NCBI RefSeq assembly: GCF_003171675.1 | Contig: NZ_QFZQ01000002.1 | Span: 496,001 to 560,000 of the forward strand | Reading direction: 5' to 3' | Source of the DNA: Reichenbachiella versicolor | GTDB taxonomy: Bacteria > Bacteroidota > Bacteroidia > Cytophagales > Cyclobacteriaceae | Length of the DNA: 64,000 nucleotides | In this document: positions 39,701 to 49,526 of the stretch, piece by piece | Position numbering within the stretch: position 1 is the first letter of the stretch | How the letters are laid out: every line of letters begins with the position of its first letter | The notes under the pieces: generated by a model | The model's database searches: none | Told to the model about the DNA's origin: nothing | What the model saw: the letters and a program-made list of their open reading frames with translations, nothing else | Program-made: the position numbers and the translations under genes

Positions 39701-42700
39701 TATCGTTAATTTTACTCTTAGCTCTCCCGGAGTAAGCTCTGGTAACGATCGAATCGTAATTACAGGACTAAATACTGGAACCTATAGAGTTCAATTTAAG
39801 GATGAAGACACAGAATGTTTAGCTACACAAGATTTTACTATCATTGAAAACACTGTCAGCCCTGTAATAAATCAAACTACACTTGATGCGGCAGCTAACA
39901 ACAATACTACTTGTGATGTCGCTAATCCGAACGGTTCTGTGGATGCTACTACTGCTATCTCTTCTGGCTCTTCTCCGTACTCATACATCTGGTATGAAGG
40001 TGGAGCTGTCGGAGGGACTCAAGTAGCTACCACTGCTAATGCTACTGGTCTTGCTGCTGGACAATATACCGTCGAAGTAACTGATGCGGTTGGTTGTAAA
40101 GCAAATGCTACTGTTACTATTGGTGAGACATTACCAGTCGTGGCTTCTGCTTCTTCTGCTAAAACTGATCAAACTGTTTGTGATCTTACTTCACTAGACC
40201 CTACGGGAGGAATTACTATTGATGCTAGTACATCAACTGGTGCTTCCACTGCTGGATATGCTTTCAAGTTCTTCAATGGGCTTAGTACTGCGGATGTTGA
40301 TGAATTGACTATTGCTGCGCCGATCGCTGTAACTGTATCTGCTACTGGTGTTGGTTCTGCTACCAATGATGATAGAGCTGTTATTTCTGGATTGAATGTG
40401 GGTACTTACACTGTGCTTATCACTGACCTAGATAATCAGTGTACGACTTTTGAATCTTTCACTATCATTGAAAATACTGTTAGCCCTGTAATAAATCAAA
40501 CTACACTTGATGCGGCAGCTAACAACAATACTACTTGTGATGTCGCTAATCCGAACGGTTCTGTGGATGCTACTACTGCTATCTCTTCTGGATCTACTCC
40601 GTACTCATACATCTGGTATGAAGGTGGGGCTGTCGGGGGAACTCAAGTAGCTACCAATGCTAATGCTACTGGTCTTGCTGCTGGACAATATACCGTCGAA
40701 GTAACTGATGCGGTTGGTTGTAAAGCAAATGCTACTGTTACTATTGGTGAGACATTACCGGTCGTGGCTTCTACTTCTTCTGCTAAAACTGACCAAACTG
40801 TTTGTGATCTTACTTCACTAGATCCTACAGGAGGAATTACTATTGATGCTAGTACATCAACTGGTGCTTCTACTGCTGGATATACTTTCAAGTTCTTCAA
40901 TGGGCTTAGTACGGCGGATGTCGATGAATTGACTATTGCTGCGCCGATCGCTGTTACTGTATCTGCTACTGGTGTTGGTTCTGCTACCAATGATGATAGA
41001 GTTGTTATTTCTGGATTGAATGTGGGTACTTACACTGTGCTTATCACTGATCTTGATAACCAGTGTACGACTTTTGAATCTTTCACTATCATTGAAAATA
41101 CTGTTAGCCCTGTAATAAATCAAACTACACTTGATGCGGCAGCTAACAACAATACTACTTGTGATGTCGCTAATCCGAACGGTTCTGTGGATGCTACTAC
41201 TGCTATCTCTTCTGGATCTACTCCGTACTCATACATCTGGTATGAAGGTGGAGCTGTCGGGGGAACTCAAGTAGCTACCACTGCTAATGCTACTGGTCTT
41301 GCTGCTGGACAATATACCGTCGAAGTAACTGATGCGGTTGGTTGTAAAGCAAATGCTACCGTTACTATTGGTGAAACGCTGCCAACAATATCAGCTGGTG
41401 CTTTCAATAAGATAGATCAAACTGTTTGTGATATTGTAACATATGCCCCTACAGGAAGTATCTCTTTTGATCCAAGTACATCTTCAGGTTCATCTAGTAC
41501 TGGATACTCTTTTGCTTTCTTTGAAGGAAGTAACACAGATGTAGCTTTAACAATCAATCCTCCTATCGCAGTAAGTATCGATGATTCTGGATCAGGAGCG
41601 GATCCAACATTCAATGATCGAGCCGTTATTTCCGGACTGACTAAAGGAACCTATACAGTATTAATAACTGATTTAAGCAATACTTGCTCAATAGAAGAAA
41701 CATTCATTATTGAAGAGGATTTAACAAATGTTCCCACTATTAATGTGGCTTCTGTAACTGAGGTAGATAATACTGTATGTGAAGGAGGAACAGACTATCC
41801 TAATGGATCCATAGATGCTTCAACTGCAGTCGCTAGTGGAACATCTCCATATAGTTATGTATGGTATTATGGAACATCTACTAGTGGTATAGTTATTAAT
41901 GATGGAGATGACCTTTCATTAATCATTAATGGATTTGATGCTCCAAATCACGTAGACTTGACTACTGCAAATGCTCCAGATAACTTAATAAGTGGTGATT
42001 ATACAGTGGTTGTAACTGATTCAAAAGGATGTGAATCTGAGGTTTACACTTTTAATATTGATGATTCTCCTACCCTGCATACTCCATCTATTACAATTCA
42101 GGTGGAGCAATTATCATGTAATCCAGCTACGCCTACTGGACAGCTTCTTGCTGATGCTGATGGTCTAGGAACTACGACAGGATATAGTTTCAAATGGTTT
42201 GAAGGCAATACTACTGCTCCAGCAAATGAAATTACTCCGACTCAAGTATCAGGAAACGATTTCAATGTAACGGGGCTATTAAATGGAGTATATACAGTCG
42301 AAGTAACCAATACTTCAACAGGCTGTATAGCTACGAACATGATAACCATTGGTGAAACTATTGCAACAGTTTCTGCTGTTGCAACTCCTACAGAAATGAA
42401 AGTGCTTTGTAAAACGGCGGATGGATCAATTTCTGTTGTTCCAAGTACATCTGGCACTGGAGTAGGATATTCAAATACTGGATATACATATGTTTGGTAT
42501 TTTGGGAATACTGAAGATACAGATAGTCTCATTAGCAATGGTAGTAAAAGATATTATGGCGATGATGCTCTATTAAGCGCAGGAGGCTCTACATTGAGTC
42601 AAATTAGTGCAGGTGAATACCTCGTAGTAGTTACAGATAATACTACTGGATGTGCAGCATCCGCTCAATCTGTGGTAGTTCCAGATATGACTACTGCTAA

Positions 42701-45700
42701 CCCAATTTCTATTACTGAACTGACAACACCTACTGATTGTGCTGATCAAGGAGGTAGTCTTTTAGCCACAGTATCTGGGGCAAATGGACCATTCACATTT
42801 GAATGGTATGAAGGATCTGTTGACTATGCTGCCATGGATGATCAAACGGATGAATTAGTAGACGGAACAAGTATTCCAAATAATGGAACGGTAGCTCTTA
42901 ATATCTCTAATACAAGTGCTACAACAAATACAATTTCAAACTTGACATCATACATCTACACTGTGGTTGTAGAAAACGCTAATGGTTGTAGATATCAAGC
43001 CACATATGATTTAGGTTATGCAACTCAAAAAGTAACAACTGCCATTACTGTATTCCCTGCAACAGAGTGTAATGACTTTAATGGTAGCGCAGAGGTAGGA
43101 ATTGAGAATGATGTTTATAACGACGAATGGAATGTAGGAAGTTATACGAACGGAACTTCGTTTGACATCGGTGAAACTGTCACTGGTGGAGCAAGTGGTT
43201 ATTCTGCTGTAGTTATAACTGCTAGTCCATTAGTATTTAACTTCTCTAACCAAGCTGAAGTTTTTGTAGCAGGTGAAATACTGACAGGTAGTAATGGTGG
43301 GCCATCTTTCACTACAGCAATTGTTGATTTAGCAACTCCGACCAATGCAATAATTGATGATGCAGACGATATCAATAATTATGATATATTCTTATTTGTC
43401 GGCGACGGAGTTCCTTCAGATAGAAGCGTTTTCTTTAGTAAAATTGACGGTGCATCTGTAGCCTCTGGTTCCGAAGTTAATTTCACTTTGTTACCTCCTG
43501 GAACCTATACCGCCGTGGCTCAAGAGAAATCTGGTTTAGTATCCGGTAACGACTGTTGGACTGCATCAGCTACCGAAACAGTTCTTCAATATGGCTATGA
43601 TCCTATTTTATCCAGTGCAACTATTATAAATGATAATACTTATTGCAATGCTAGTGGACCTTATAATGGTTCTATCACCGTAGAAGCTGGAAATGATGGG
43701 GCTGACACTGGAGATGCTACTTATCAACCAGGTACTGGTTTTAGATTTACTTGGTACACCGGTTCTGATGATTCCTCTCCTATTTCTGGTTTTGAAAATA
43801 TTGATGTAATATCAAGTCCTGCAGTTAACACATTAACAGGAAGACCTGCAGGAACTTATTCAGTAAAAATTGAAAGATTAGGCTTAGCTGGTGATGCTCC
43901 TAATGGATGTTTCATTTTTAACACCTACGAAATCATAAATGATTATCAGGTTATAGCACTCAGCAACGGTACACCATCTCCAAATACAAATTGTGACACT
44001 CCTGACGGTAGTATTACTATAGCTGACGCTGATATCGCTGATGGGGATATCGATGAATATAGATTTGATCTTTACAAAGGAGGAACGAATGTTGGAGATA
44101 AAATTCTTGATAACCAAACAACAGCCTTAGCTTCAATAGTATTCTCTGGTCTCGAAGAAGATACCTATTATATAGAAGCTGAGAATATTTTATCTGGATG
44201 TACCTCAAGCTTACTAGAAGTAATCATAGACCGAAGCTCTTTGGACCCTACATTAGAAATAACTTCAAGCGCTAACGACATCACTTGTTTATCAGGTATT
44301 GAAGGAAATGGCAACATTACTGTAAGCGTCTCTGATGGTGTTGGAGGATATGAACCAACTTCTGATTACAACTATAGATGGTTTACTGGTACTGGAGTAA
44401 ATATTGCAAACCTTATTAGTAATGCTGGAACGATAAGTGGAGCAGATACAGAAACCATTAGCGGCATATCTGGAGGTACATATACTGTCGAAGTGGAAGA
44501 AATTTCTTCTAATTGTACTAATGAAATAACTTACACTATTCAGACAAACGAGCAAGTATTGACTGCGATAGTTACCAAAAATCAGGATAACCAAACATGT
44601 GATGGAAATGGTGAACTTGAGCTAACAGATGTACTTGTCAATGGTGTTTCTAGTGGAATTACTGGATATACTATTGAATGGGATGATGATATTAACTTTA
44701 CTTCAATAGATGGAACTGGAGCTGTATTTTCTTCTCTTGTTCACGACACATACTATGTAAGGGTAAAAGGAAGTGGATGTACTTCTGGAGTAACATCTAC
44801 TGAAGTGGAGGACAAAATTGATAGAACAGCTCCTGAGCTTGTTGCTACTGTCAATAGTCTGGATCTCGCTTGTACGGGTGGGACTCCTACAGGTGGTGCT
44901 ACGGTTACCGCATCGGGAGGAGTTGGTCCTTATACTTATCAATGGTATACTGAAGACACATATACTACTACTTTAAGTTCTGCTAACGGCGGTAATAACC
45001 ATACAATTTTCAATGTCGCTGCTGCTGATTACTTCGTGAGAGTAACCGATACTGGGGCTCCTGTTGGATGTACTATTACTAGTGACCTTGAAGTCGTTAT
45101 CGGTTCAGGTGATACTGATATTGTCGCCACTACTGGAGTGACGCATCAAACTGATTGTTCTCCAAATGGTGAAGTGGAACTTACTACTGTTTCTATTAAC
45201 GGCACTAATATCACTCCGCTTACTGAATTGACTATAAGCTGGTATGAAAATGCCGATAAAACTGGAGCCATTAGTAATGGGGCTAATATTGCTGATCTAG
45301 ATGCTGGTACTTACTATGCGTTCGTTACAGACGATACTAGAACCAACCCTACTGCATGTATCTCTGAAGCTATTCCAGTCACTATTGAGGATAATGTCGA
45401 TAGAACAGCTCCTGAGCTTTTTGCTACTGTCAATAGTCTGGATCTCGCTTGTACGGGTGGTACTCCTACAGGTGGTGCTACAGTTACCGCTTCTGGTGGT
45501 AGTGGCTCTTACACTTATCAATGGTATACTGAAGACACATACACTACTACTTTAAGTTCTGCTAATGGTGGAAACAACCACACAATCTTCAATGTCGCTG
45601 CTGCTTCTTACTTCGTGAGAGTAACCGATACTGGGGCTCCTGCTGGATGTAATATTACTAGTCAACTTGAAGTCGTTATTGGTTCAGGTGATACTGATAT

Positions 45701-48700
45701 TGTCGCTGTTATTTCAAGTGTTGACCAACAAAACTGTACTCCATCAAATAGTAATGTGGAAATTTCTACAGTAACTATTAATGGTGCAGATCAAACTGGA
45801 AATGTAGGAATCACTTGGTACGCTAATGCGGATAAGTCTGGAGGAGCACTTTCTACAACACCACTCTATAGTGGAATTGAGGCAGGTACCTATTACGCAT
45901 ATATTGAAGACAATACTAGAGTAGGAAATACTGCTTGTACTTCTGAAGTAATAGCAGTTACGATAGACGATGTAACTGTGAAACCAAATATAGAGGTTGA
46001 CATAGTAAATTCTCAAGACAATACTTGGTGTGATACTACAGGTGAATCTGGTGATGGTATTCTAGCTGTTTCGATTACGGGAGGAATTGTGAACGATTAT
46101 GAGTTTACTTGGTACCGTGGTGACAAAGTAGATGCTGGTAATAATATTTCTGATGGAAGTGCTTCTGGAACTGCAACAGTATCAGGTGGAGTTAATGATG
46201 AAAGAATTGAAAACCTTTCACCAGGTAAATACACAGTAGTAGTTAGAGATAATAATGCAGTTGATTTTAACTTCGATTGTTCTACAACAGCAACTTTTGA
46301 AGTAATTAGTGTTCCAGCAATTCACAGTCTTGATTCAACAAACATTGCAAACAATATCATTCATGTTGTTGACTGTGGTGCTGCAGCAAATGGACAAATT
46401 ACAATTTCAAACGCCGATGTAACTTCTGCAAACGTAGCTGACTACACCTTCACATGGTATACTAATAACCCATTGACTGAAATTGTTGGGGAAACATCTG
46501 CTACAATTAGTGGTTTGACAGCTCAATCTTATGTAGTAGAAGCTACCAACACTACTACGGGCTGTACTACAGATCAAATTAGATTTGAAATTGAAGATAA
46601 TTCTGTAAATCCTACTGTGGATCTGACGATTATCGATTTAGATTCTAGTTGTAAACTTGGTGATGAAGGTAATGGAGTTATTGAATGGGAAATTACAAGC
46701 CCTAAAGTTAATAACTTCTCCTATCAGTGGTATGCAGGAAATAATGTAGCTAGTGGCACTCCATTGACCAATGGAGCTATTATTGGAGGAACTACAGGGA
46801 GTGCCAGCCCAGTTTATAACGGTCAACTTTCAGGTGTAAACGCAGGCTACTATACTATTAGAGTAATTGATGAAACTTCAGACAACAGAACATGTTTTGT
46901 TGATGCTACAGTTAAATTAGAGGAAGATCTAAAAGATTACACTATAGCCACTGGCGGTGGTATAGCAGTACCAAATGAAATGTGTACTGCTCCTTTCTCA
47001 GGTGAATATGAAGTGTCTAATATTAGTGTTGATGGAACACCGCAAGCCGGTATAACTGGTTTCACTATGGCATTCTCCAAACCTGATGGAAGTGCTCATG
47101 GAGGTACTGACGATGCAAACGGTCAAGTAAGTGCTCTTGAACCTGGTCTATATCAAGTGACATTGACCAATGATGCTACCGAATGTGAAAGCATTCCATT
47201 TGACTTCGAAATCGAGGATGATGCTACTGCTCCTGAATTAAACTTTATCCTAGATCAACCTGATCAGTACTGTACTGGAGGTAATGGAGAATTAACAGCA
47301 AATACAGATGCCGGCACACCGGTATATGACTGGAGCACTGGAGCTACTTCTGCACAAATTACTGATCTTGATCAAGGAACATATTCTATTACTGTGACTG
47401 ATAATGATACAAGGTGTGAAGTTTCAGGTTCTTACACAGTTCCTCTAGAGCCAATAGATGTGACTGTAGATCCTGATAGTGACATTGATATCACAGAAAA
47501 CACTTTCTGTGTAAGTCCAAATGGTATCATTGAAATCACTGGAATAAACCCTAATGCATTAGCAGATTATGAATATATACTTCATACAGGAACATTCGTA
47601 GCTAGTGGAGGAACTAATAAAGGAAACAACCCTGTAATCAGTGGACTGAATTCAGGTGAATACTTTGTTGAAATACTTCATACTGAGACTGATTGTAAAT
47701 ACGACCCTATTCAGTTGACAGTACCGGACGCTACTAAGTTCCCTGTTCTTGAGTTGACAGATTTTGATCTACAAACAGATTGTGGAGGAACTCCTAACGG
47801 CTCACTTACTGTAAATGTTCTTGAGGAGGACGGTTCGTACAGCGATGATACCAATGTAAACTATAACTTCCAGTGGACTGGAGGTCCTAATGCAGATACT
47901 TACACTGGCTTGACAGCTACTGATATGCTTGATCGAGGCACTTGGTACAATATAAGCGTAACCAATAATATCACAGGCTGTATCACTAACGAAGCTTACG
48001 GTATGGAAGATGGTGAAGACAACGTAATTGGTATTTCTGTATCCACTAGTGGTGATGAGTACTGTGATAGAGATAATGGTATTATAGTAATCAATATTGC
48101 TCACACTGATGAAGAAGGCAAGGCTATTCCAGTAACTCCTGTTTATTATATCTCTGAAGGAACAACTCCTCCAGATTATATTGCGGCTAATGAGTTACCA
48201 TCTAATACGAAAGATGGTGTAGCAGCTAATAAACAATATACCATTCAAGTATATGATGAAATCACTGAGTGTTCGTCTGATCCAGTAACTGTTACTATCG
48301 ATGATGATACTAATACAATGGATATGATGATGGACATAGTACAGGACTTCCCTTACACGAAATGTGATCCTAGTTTAGCTGATGGACAAGCTACAGTTTC
48401 TTCTGTACCTGATGAGCCTTCTAGATATAACTATGAGTGGTACTTTGGCTCTACTTCTGAAGAATTTATTGGCACTGGATTCACTCAACATAATTTAATT
48501 GGAGGTACTTATATTAATACTGGAAACAGGTATTACTACACCGTTAAAATGATGGATAGATATACTGGATGTATTGTCACTGACACTATCCAAATTGATT
48601 ATGAGAAAACAATCGTTCCTATTCCAGATGTAGAACTTGTAAGTGATCTGATCAACTGTAGAGTCGACAATGGAGAAGTAAAAGCAACTATAGATAATGA

Positions 48701-49508
48701 AGTCTCTGGATACATTTTTGAATGGAGATCATCGGCAGACGCAAACAGTACTACAAACTTCATTGATTATGGTTCTGTTTTGGATAGTTTATCAGTTGGC
48801 AAATATTATGTCAATGCCTTTGACGTAAATTCTGGATGTAAATCAGAAGCGGATAGCATTGAAGTTGCTGATGCTAGAGTGATTCCTGAATTCGAAGTAG
48901 ATGTAGTAGATCACAAGTGTGCTCCTGATCTCAAAGAATTTGACGTTGAAAATGGTGCGACAGGATTTACAGGATATGTCGGAAGTGGTGAGGCTGATCT
49001 CTTCTATACCACAAGTGCTAGCATTGATCAGTTTTATTGGTGGGAAACTGCTGACACCACAAATATCACTAGTTTAAATACGGAGAATGTAATCAGTAGA
49101 GATGAACGTCTAAGTGGATTAATGGCTGGTTCGTACTATGTGAAAATAGTTGACGAAAATGATTGTGAATTTGAAAGTGATTTCGAAGTCAGATCTGATG
49201 TAACTATCTATAATGGTATATCCGCAAACGGAGACGGACAAAATGAATACTTCAGAATTTCGTGTGCTGGAGATTTCCCAAATAACTCGGTTAAAATATA
49301 TAACCGATCTGGAACGTTAGTATATGAGACTAGAGGATATGAAGACCCTATCTATGATATAGATGCAGCTGGTAAAAATGTATTTACTGGTACAGCAAAT
49401 AAAGGAGTTGGAGGATCTGGTGACTTGCCTTCTGGAACTTATTTCTATATTTTTGACAAAGGTGACGGTAGTGATATCTACCAGGGTTATCTTGAACTAG
49501 TGAGATAA
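33798..49508 (+). CDS. Giant SprB-like T9SS adhesin (5,236 aa)
   Basis: One uninterrupted frame of 15.7 kb. Signal peptide YRRILLFISFLLSSYLSIAQ, then a short Cys/Asp calcium-loop segment (CDNGVDDDGDGLIDCYDPDC). Six FG-GAP loops occur between residues about 90 and 480 (DLDGDGIPE, DFNGDGVVE, DYNEDGNID, DIDGDGLLE, DFNGDKAAE, DVDGDGATE). A CARDB-like domain is at about 575-690. Two jelly-roll-like modules are at about 740-890 and 1280-1455. From about 950 to 5100 run dozens of SprB-like repeats ('GSITxxxxGGxxPYxYxWYxG...LxAGxYTVxVTxxxxGC'). The end is a CHU_C type B domain (YNGISANGDGQNEYF ... PSGTYFYIFDKG). SprB-type filaments move on the cell surface in gliding flavobacteria; the same role here is inference. 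The partner PorP/SprF gene starts 18 bp downstream. Confidence 0.93.
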   Translation: MKSYRRILLFISFLLSSYLSIAQEICDNGVDDDGDGLIDCYDPDCSGNDACSGFYIGNPVICGEEPDASAFSIQLQWASDNYTAFNSITPAVGDLDGDGIPEVVTTNRHERKLFVLDGATGNTKGEYDLKDYEPYKSVAIGYVNKDKDGNALDESAVSIFVKSFSGRIIERFIYNADDNKIEELWSESYSSVNQINDISLADFNGDGVVELLHGNQIINAENGDVLVDGVGSFKTEVPFGTIAIDLLGDSDLEILAGGEVYSVDIAAGTASVVRRINDILPADGQYGIRYSSWGRNFNFSSIADYNEDGNIDAIFAGGQYVFGTFTTSIFFWDIANNEYKVFNTPENHVHGAGRINIADIDGDGLLECTFVSKQRLYAIDDYKNVSGNNLQLISGWNGGKGYKDIQEGSSGFTGCTVFDFNGDKAAEIVYRGERYVHIIDGKTGNSLNTIACTSRTYDDYPVVADVDGDGATEICVSCSFDNNTPFSPYSNGKYGHIRVFEAGGGEVWQPSRTVWNQHAYFNVNINDDLSIPKIQQNITAEYNGCNDEGVTPLNAFLNQAPFLDQDGCLSFASPNLELVSITDVGNAQCPEGSFNVTVNIQNVGDMNLTGLLPITFYNGSPFESGSQPLNTVVTTLTNFDVGESLSIVCEVIGEGGDYDLYVSLNDAGGITPPISSEESINRQLPECLFSENIDFTNVTADPFEIVVDINSDDERCENTFPANGDANAYFLGTISATSEVIWSENFEDLADGTEEDTGVTAWSFTTAPSKADNLEVSFTGANNELWFNDVDGVAVWESEVIDISTAEEIQLSISLRSSARYNDNGDEKIEAYYRVDSDPEQRWASEKFDFGSTTASATGITGSSLVIIIKANNNDNREFYYADDIVVTKITNKISGEITAGFDFNWFQNNNFNDTLRKGNRFADLPAGTYQVVASSQDNSCISEIEEIIIEEVEEDFEIEIDVINQLTDCSSPNGELHAFVVKNGVRTQTGYDFTWYLGSTQVSSIAVGPEVENLAQGEYNVAAISETSGCEKFKVGNVTTAISVPVASLVNVVHITDCTDPNSGSIQVEGDEANSKYFFNWYHGTEVKPTPDWFASGNAGAGDSGETYKNLEAGFYTVRLEHKNTGCLSDPLVVEVLDNSGAPEINVDIVNNQSCNDVGSGSATAEIAGASINDYSFSFYNGFNTLSTNLISTTSGTSGETALLLTGGDYTVVATENTTNCTSRKFFTITDNLSYPSLPASPLDNIVITNVTTCDGVAAGQGSIDASGLPLASVNTSEFETIVNGSFEVPVITTVPGCTGCPGWTYLDQSLALGWSTTNPSGNLEYWASGNGGVPAVEGNQFAEINSDGFGAFYFDITTKPEVRMVWSFSHRGRAGTDRIALRIDEPSASSPIVITEESTGNSDWAEYSGTYTIPDGQTATRFSFEAISAAGSSTIGNFLDNIVFEVAPYYYQLYSGNNTTGTLVGENTTGTFNGLDAGTYTLSIVNNVTGCPTDDLVLVIQTAEEAPIIVRQTKTSDSFCENGDGTQRITFSTDTNVGEPVAGYDVALYAGTTATGTPIETVSGNSGDYTFANLADGDYTALVTNNDNSCSNTTQFTILDISDPRSLGSPTTSPQSNCTGTPNGFAAISVFGGGNEDFLWTWLDASDTPIPGKIAVDFDIDGTANNLTDVAAGTYKVFVKEKTTGCISPIETVVIPFEKESVDINLSELASNTSCNIGNGELGASVGALAEVDDYIFEWYVGTDTELPAVPLAVGDDAGNNSNVGFRGTNNSEIFGLTQGTYSLKVTSNASGCSNTSSITLSSTPILPVINEGAGDVTVTGVTSCGGSNGTITLNNIETGGAFTSTSDYTYTWYEGASNTGVVLSETSNSISGLASGDYSVEATNKVTLCTSAFITVNVGEVSPNYTITPTNKVDQTVCDLTSFDPTGGITLDIASDAATQTAGFSFKLFNGHSTADIDEIDPASTIVNFTLSSPGVSSGNDRIVITGLNTGTYRVQFKDEDTECLATQDFTIIENTVSPVINQTTLDAAANNNTTCDVANPNGSVDATTAISSGSSPYSYIWYEGGAVGGTQVATTANATGLAAGQYTVEVTDAVGCKANATVTIGETLPVVASASSAKTDQTVCDLTSLDPTGGITIDASTSTGASTAGYAFKFFNGLSTADVDELTIAAPIAVTVSATGVGSATNDDRAVISGLNVGTYTVLITDLDNQCTTFESFTIIENTVSPVINQTTLDAAANNNTTCDVANPNGSVDATTAISSGSTPYSYIWYEGGAVGGTQVATNANATGLAAGQYTVEVTDAVGCKANATVTIGETLPVVASTSSAKTDQTVCDLTSLDPTGGITIDASTSTGASTAGYTFKFFNGLSTADVDELTIAAPIAVTVSATGVGSATNDDRVVISGLNVGTYTVLITDLDNQCTTFESFTIIENTVSPVINQTTLDAAANNNTTCDVANPNGSVDATTAISSGSTPYSYIWYEGGAVGGTQVATTANATGLAAGQYTVEVTDAVGCKANATVTIGETLPTISAGAFNKIDQTVCDIVTYAPTGSISFDPSTSSGSSSTGYSFAFFEGSNTDVALTINPPIAVSIDDSGSGADPTFNDRAVISGLTKGTYTVLITDLSNTCSIEETFIIEEDLTNVPTINVASVTEVDNTVCEGGTDYPNGSIDASTAVASGTSPYSYVWYYGTSTSGIVINDGDDLSLIINGFDAPNHVDLTTANAPDNLISGDYTVVVTDSKGCESEVYTFNIDDSPTLHTPSITIQVEQLSCNPATPTGQLLADADGLGTTTGYSFKWFEGNTTAPANEITPTQVSGNDFNVTGLLNGVYTVEVTNTSTGCIATNMITIGETIATVSAVATPTEMKVLCKTADGSISVVPSTSGTGVGYSNTGYTYVWYFGNTEDTDSLISNGSKRYYGDDALLSAGGSTLSQISAGEYLVVVTDNTTGCAASAQSVVVPDMTTANPISITELTTPTDCADQGGSLLATVSGANGPFTFEWYEGSVDYAAMDDQTDELVDGTSIPNNGTVALNISNTSATTNTISNLTSYIYTVVVENANGCRYQATYDLGYATQKVTTAITVFPATECNDFNGSAEVGIENDVYNDEWNVGSYTNGTSFDIGETVTGGASGYSAVVITASPLVFNFSNQAEVFVAGEILTGSNGGPSFTTAIVDLATPTNAIIDDADDINNYDIFLFVGDGVPSDRSVFFSKIDGASVASGSEVNFTLLPPGTYTAVAQEKSGLVSGNDCWTASATETVLQYGYDPILSSATIINDNTYCNASGPYNGSITVEAGNDGADTGDATYQPGTGFRFTWYTGSDDSSPISGFENIDVISSPAVNTLTGRPAGTYSVKIERLGLAGDAPNGCFIFNTYEIINDYQVIALSNGTPSPNTNCDTPDGSITIADADIADGDIDEYRFDLYKGGTNVGDKILDNQTTALASIVFSGLEEDTYYIEAENILSGCTSSLLEVIIDRSSLDPTLEITSSANDITCLSGIEGNGNITVSVSDGVGGYEPTSDYNYRWFTGTGVNIANLISNAGTISGADTETISGISGGTYTVEVEEISSNCTNEITYTIQTNEQVLTAIVTKNQDNQTCDGNGELELTDVLVNGVSSGITGYTIEWDDDINFTSIDGTGAVFSSLVHDTYYVRVKGSGCTSGVTSTEVEDKIDRTAPELVATVNSLDLACTGGTPTGGATVTASGGVGPYTYQWYTEDTYTTTLSSANGGNNHTIFNVAAADYFVRVTDTGAPVGCTITSDLEVVIGSGDTDIVATTGVTHQTDCSPNGEVELTTVSINGTNITPLTELTISWYENADKTGAISNGANIADLDAGTYYAFVTDDTRTNPTACISEAIPVTIEDNVDRTAPELFATVNSLDLACTGGTPTGGATVTASGGSGSYTYQWYTEDTYTTTLSSANGGNNHTIFNVAAASYFVRVTDTGAPAGCNITSQLEVVIGSGDTDIVAVISSVDQQNCTPSNSNVEISTVTINGADQTGNVGITWYANADKSGGALSTTPLYSGIEAGTYYAYIEDNTRVGNTACTSEVIAVTIDDVTVKPNIEVDIVNSQDNTWCDTTGESGDGILAVSITGGIVNDYEFTWYRGDKVDAGNNISDGSASGTATVSGGVNDERIENLSPGKYTVVVRDNNAVDFNFDCSTTATFEVISVPAIHSLDSTNIANNIIHVVDCGAAANGQITISNADVTSANVADYTFTWYTNNPLTEIVGETSATISGLTAQSYVVEATNTTTGCTTDQIRFEIEDNSVNPTVDLTIIDLDSSCKLGDEGNGVIEWEITSPKVNNFSYQWYAGNNVASGTPLTNGAIIGGTTGSASPVYNGQLSGVNAGYYTIRVIDETSDNRTCFVDATVKLEEDLKDYTIATGGGIAVPNEMCTAPFSGEYEVSNISVDGTPQAGITGFTMAFSKPDGSAHGGTDDANGQVSALEPGLYQVTLTNDATECESIPFDFEIEDDATAPELNFILDQPDQYCTGGNGELTANTDAGTPVYDWSTGATSAQITDLDQGTYSITVTDNDTRCEVSGSYTVPLEPIDVTVDPDSDIDITENTFCVSPNGIIEITGINPNALADYEYILHTGTFVASGGTNKGNNPVISGLNSGEYFVEILHTETDCKYDPIQLTVPDATKFPVLELTDFDLQTDCGGTPNGSLTVNVLEEDGSYSDDTNVNYNFQWTGGPNADTYTGLTATDMLDRGTWYNISVTNNITGCITNEAYGMEDGEDNVIGISVSTSGDEYCDRDNGIIVINIAHTDEEGKAIPVTPVYYISEGTTPPDYIAANELPSNTKDGVAANKQYTIQVYDEITECSSDPVTVTIDDDTNTMDMMMDIVQDFPYTKCDPSLADGQATVSSVPDEPSRYNYEWYFGSTSEEFIGTGFTQHNLIGGTYINTGNRYYYTVKMMDRYTGCIVTDTIQIDYEKTIVPIPDVELVSDLINCRVDNGEVKATIDNEVSGYIFEWRSSADANSTTNFIDYGSVLDSLSVGKYYVNAFDVNSGCKSEADSIEVADARVIPEFEVDVVDHKCAPDLKEFDVENGATGFTGYVGSGEADLFYTTSASIDQFYWWETADTTNITSLNTENVISRDERLSGLMAGSYYVKIVDENDCEFESDFEVRSDVTIYNGISANGDGQNEYFRISCAGDFPNNSVKIYNRSGTLVYETRGYEDPIYDIDAAGKNVFTGTANKGVGGSGDLPSGTYFYIFDKGDGSDIYQGYLELVR
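39837..41378 (+). repeat. 624-bp near-identical tandem repeats inside the giant adhesin gene
   Basis: The block starting at ACTATCATTGAAAA recurs with an exact 624-bp period (anchors at 39859, 40483 and 41107), i.e. 208 codons. Two full copies and about 270 bp of a third are present. They differ by only scattered bases, mostly synonymous, while the flanking repeats of the same gene have diverged strongly. Each unit encodes two SprB-like modules, starting SPVINQTTLDAAANNN and SSAKTDQTVCDLTSLDP. Confidence 0.95.
44820..45706 (+). repeat. Pair of about 308-bp near-identical direct repeats, 579-bp spacing
   Basis: Copies at 44820-45127 and 45399-45706 begin GATAGAACAGCTCCTGAGCT and end near GGTTCAGGTGATACTGATAT. 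They encode the same module (DRTAPEL.ATVNSLDLACTG ... EVVIGSGDTDIVA) with a few substitutions. The intervening 271 bp are not copied, so this looks like a duplicated 579-bp unit in which only one part is kept similar. Confidence 0.9.
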
Positions 49509-49526
49509 CCCTTGATTAAGGGATAA

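Noticed and set aside
39837-41378. Long minus-strand ORFs of up to 115 codons opposite the adhesin repeats
   Set aside because: They repeat with the same period as the adhesin modules and are translations of its antisense strand; no independent start signals or family features.
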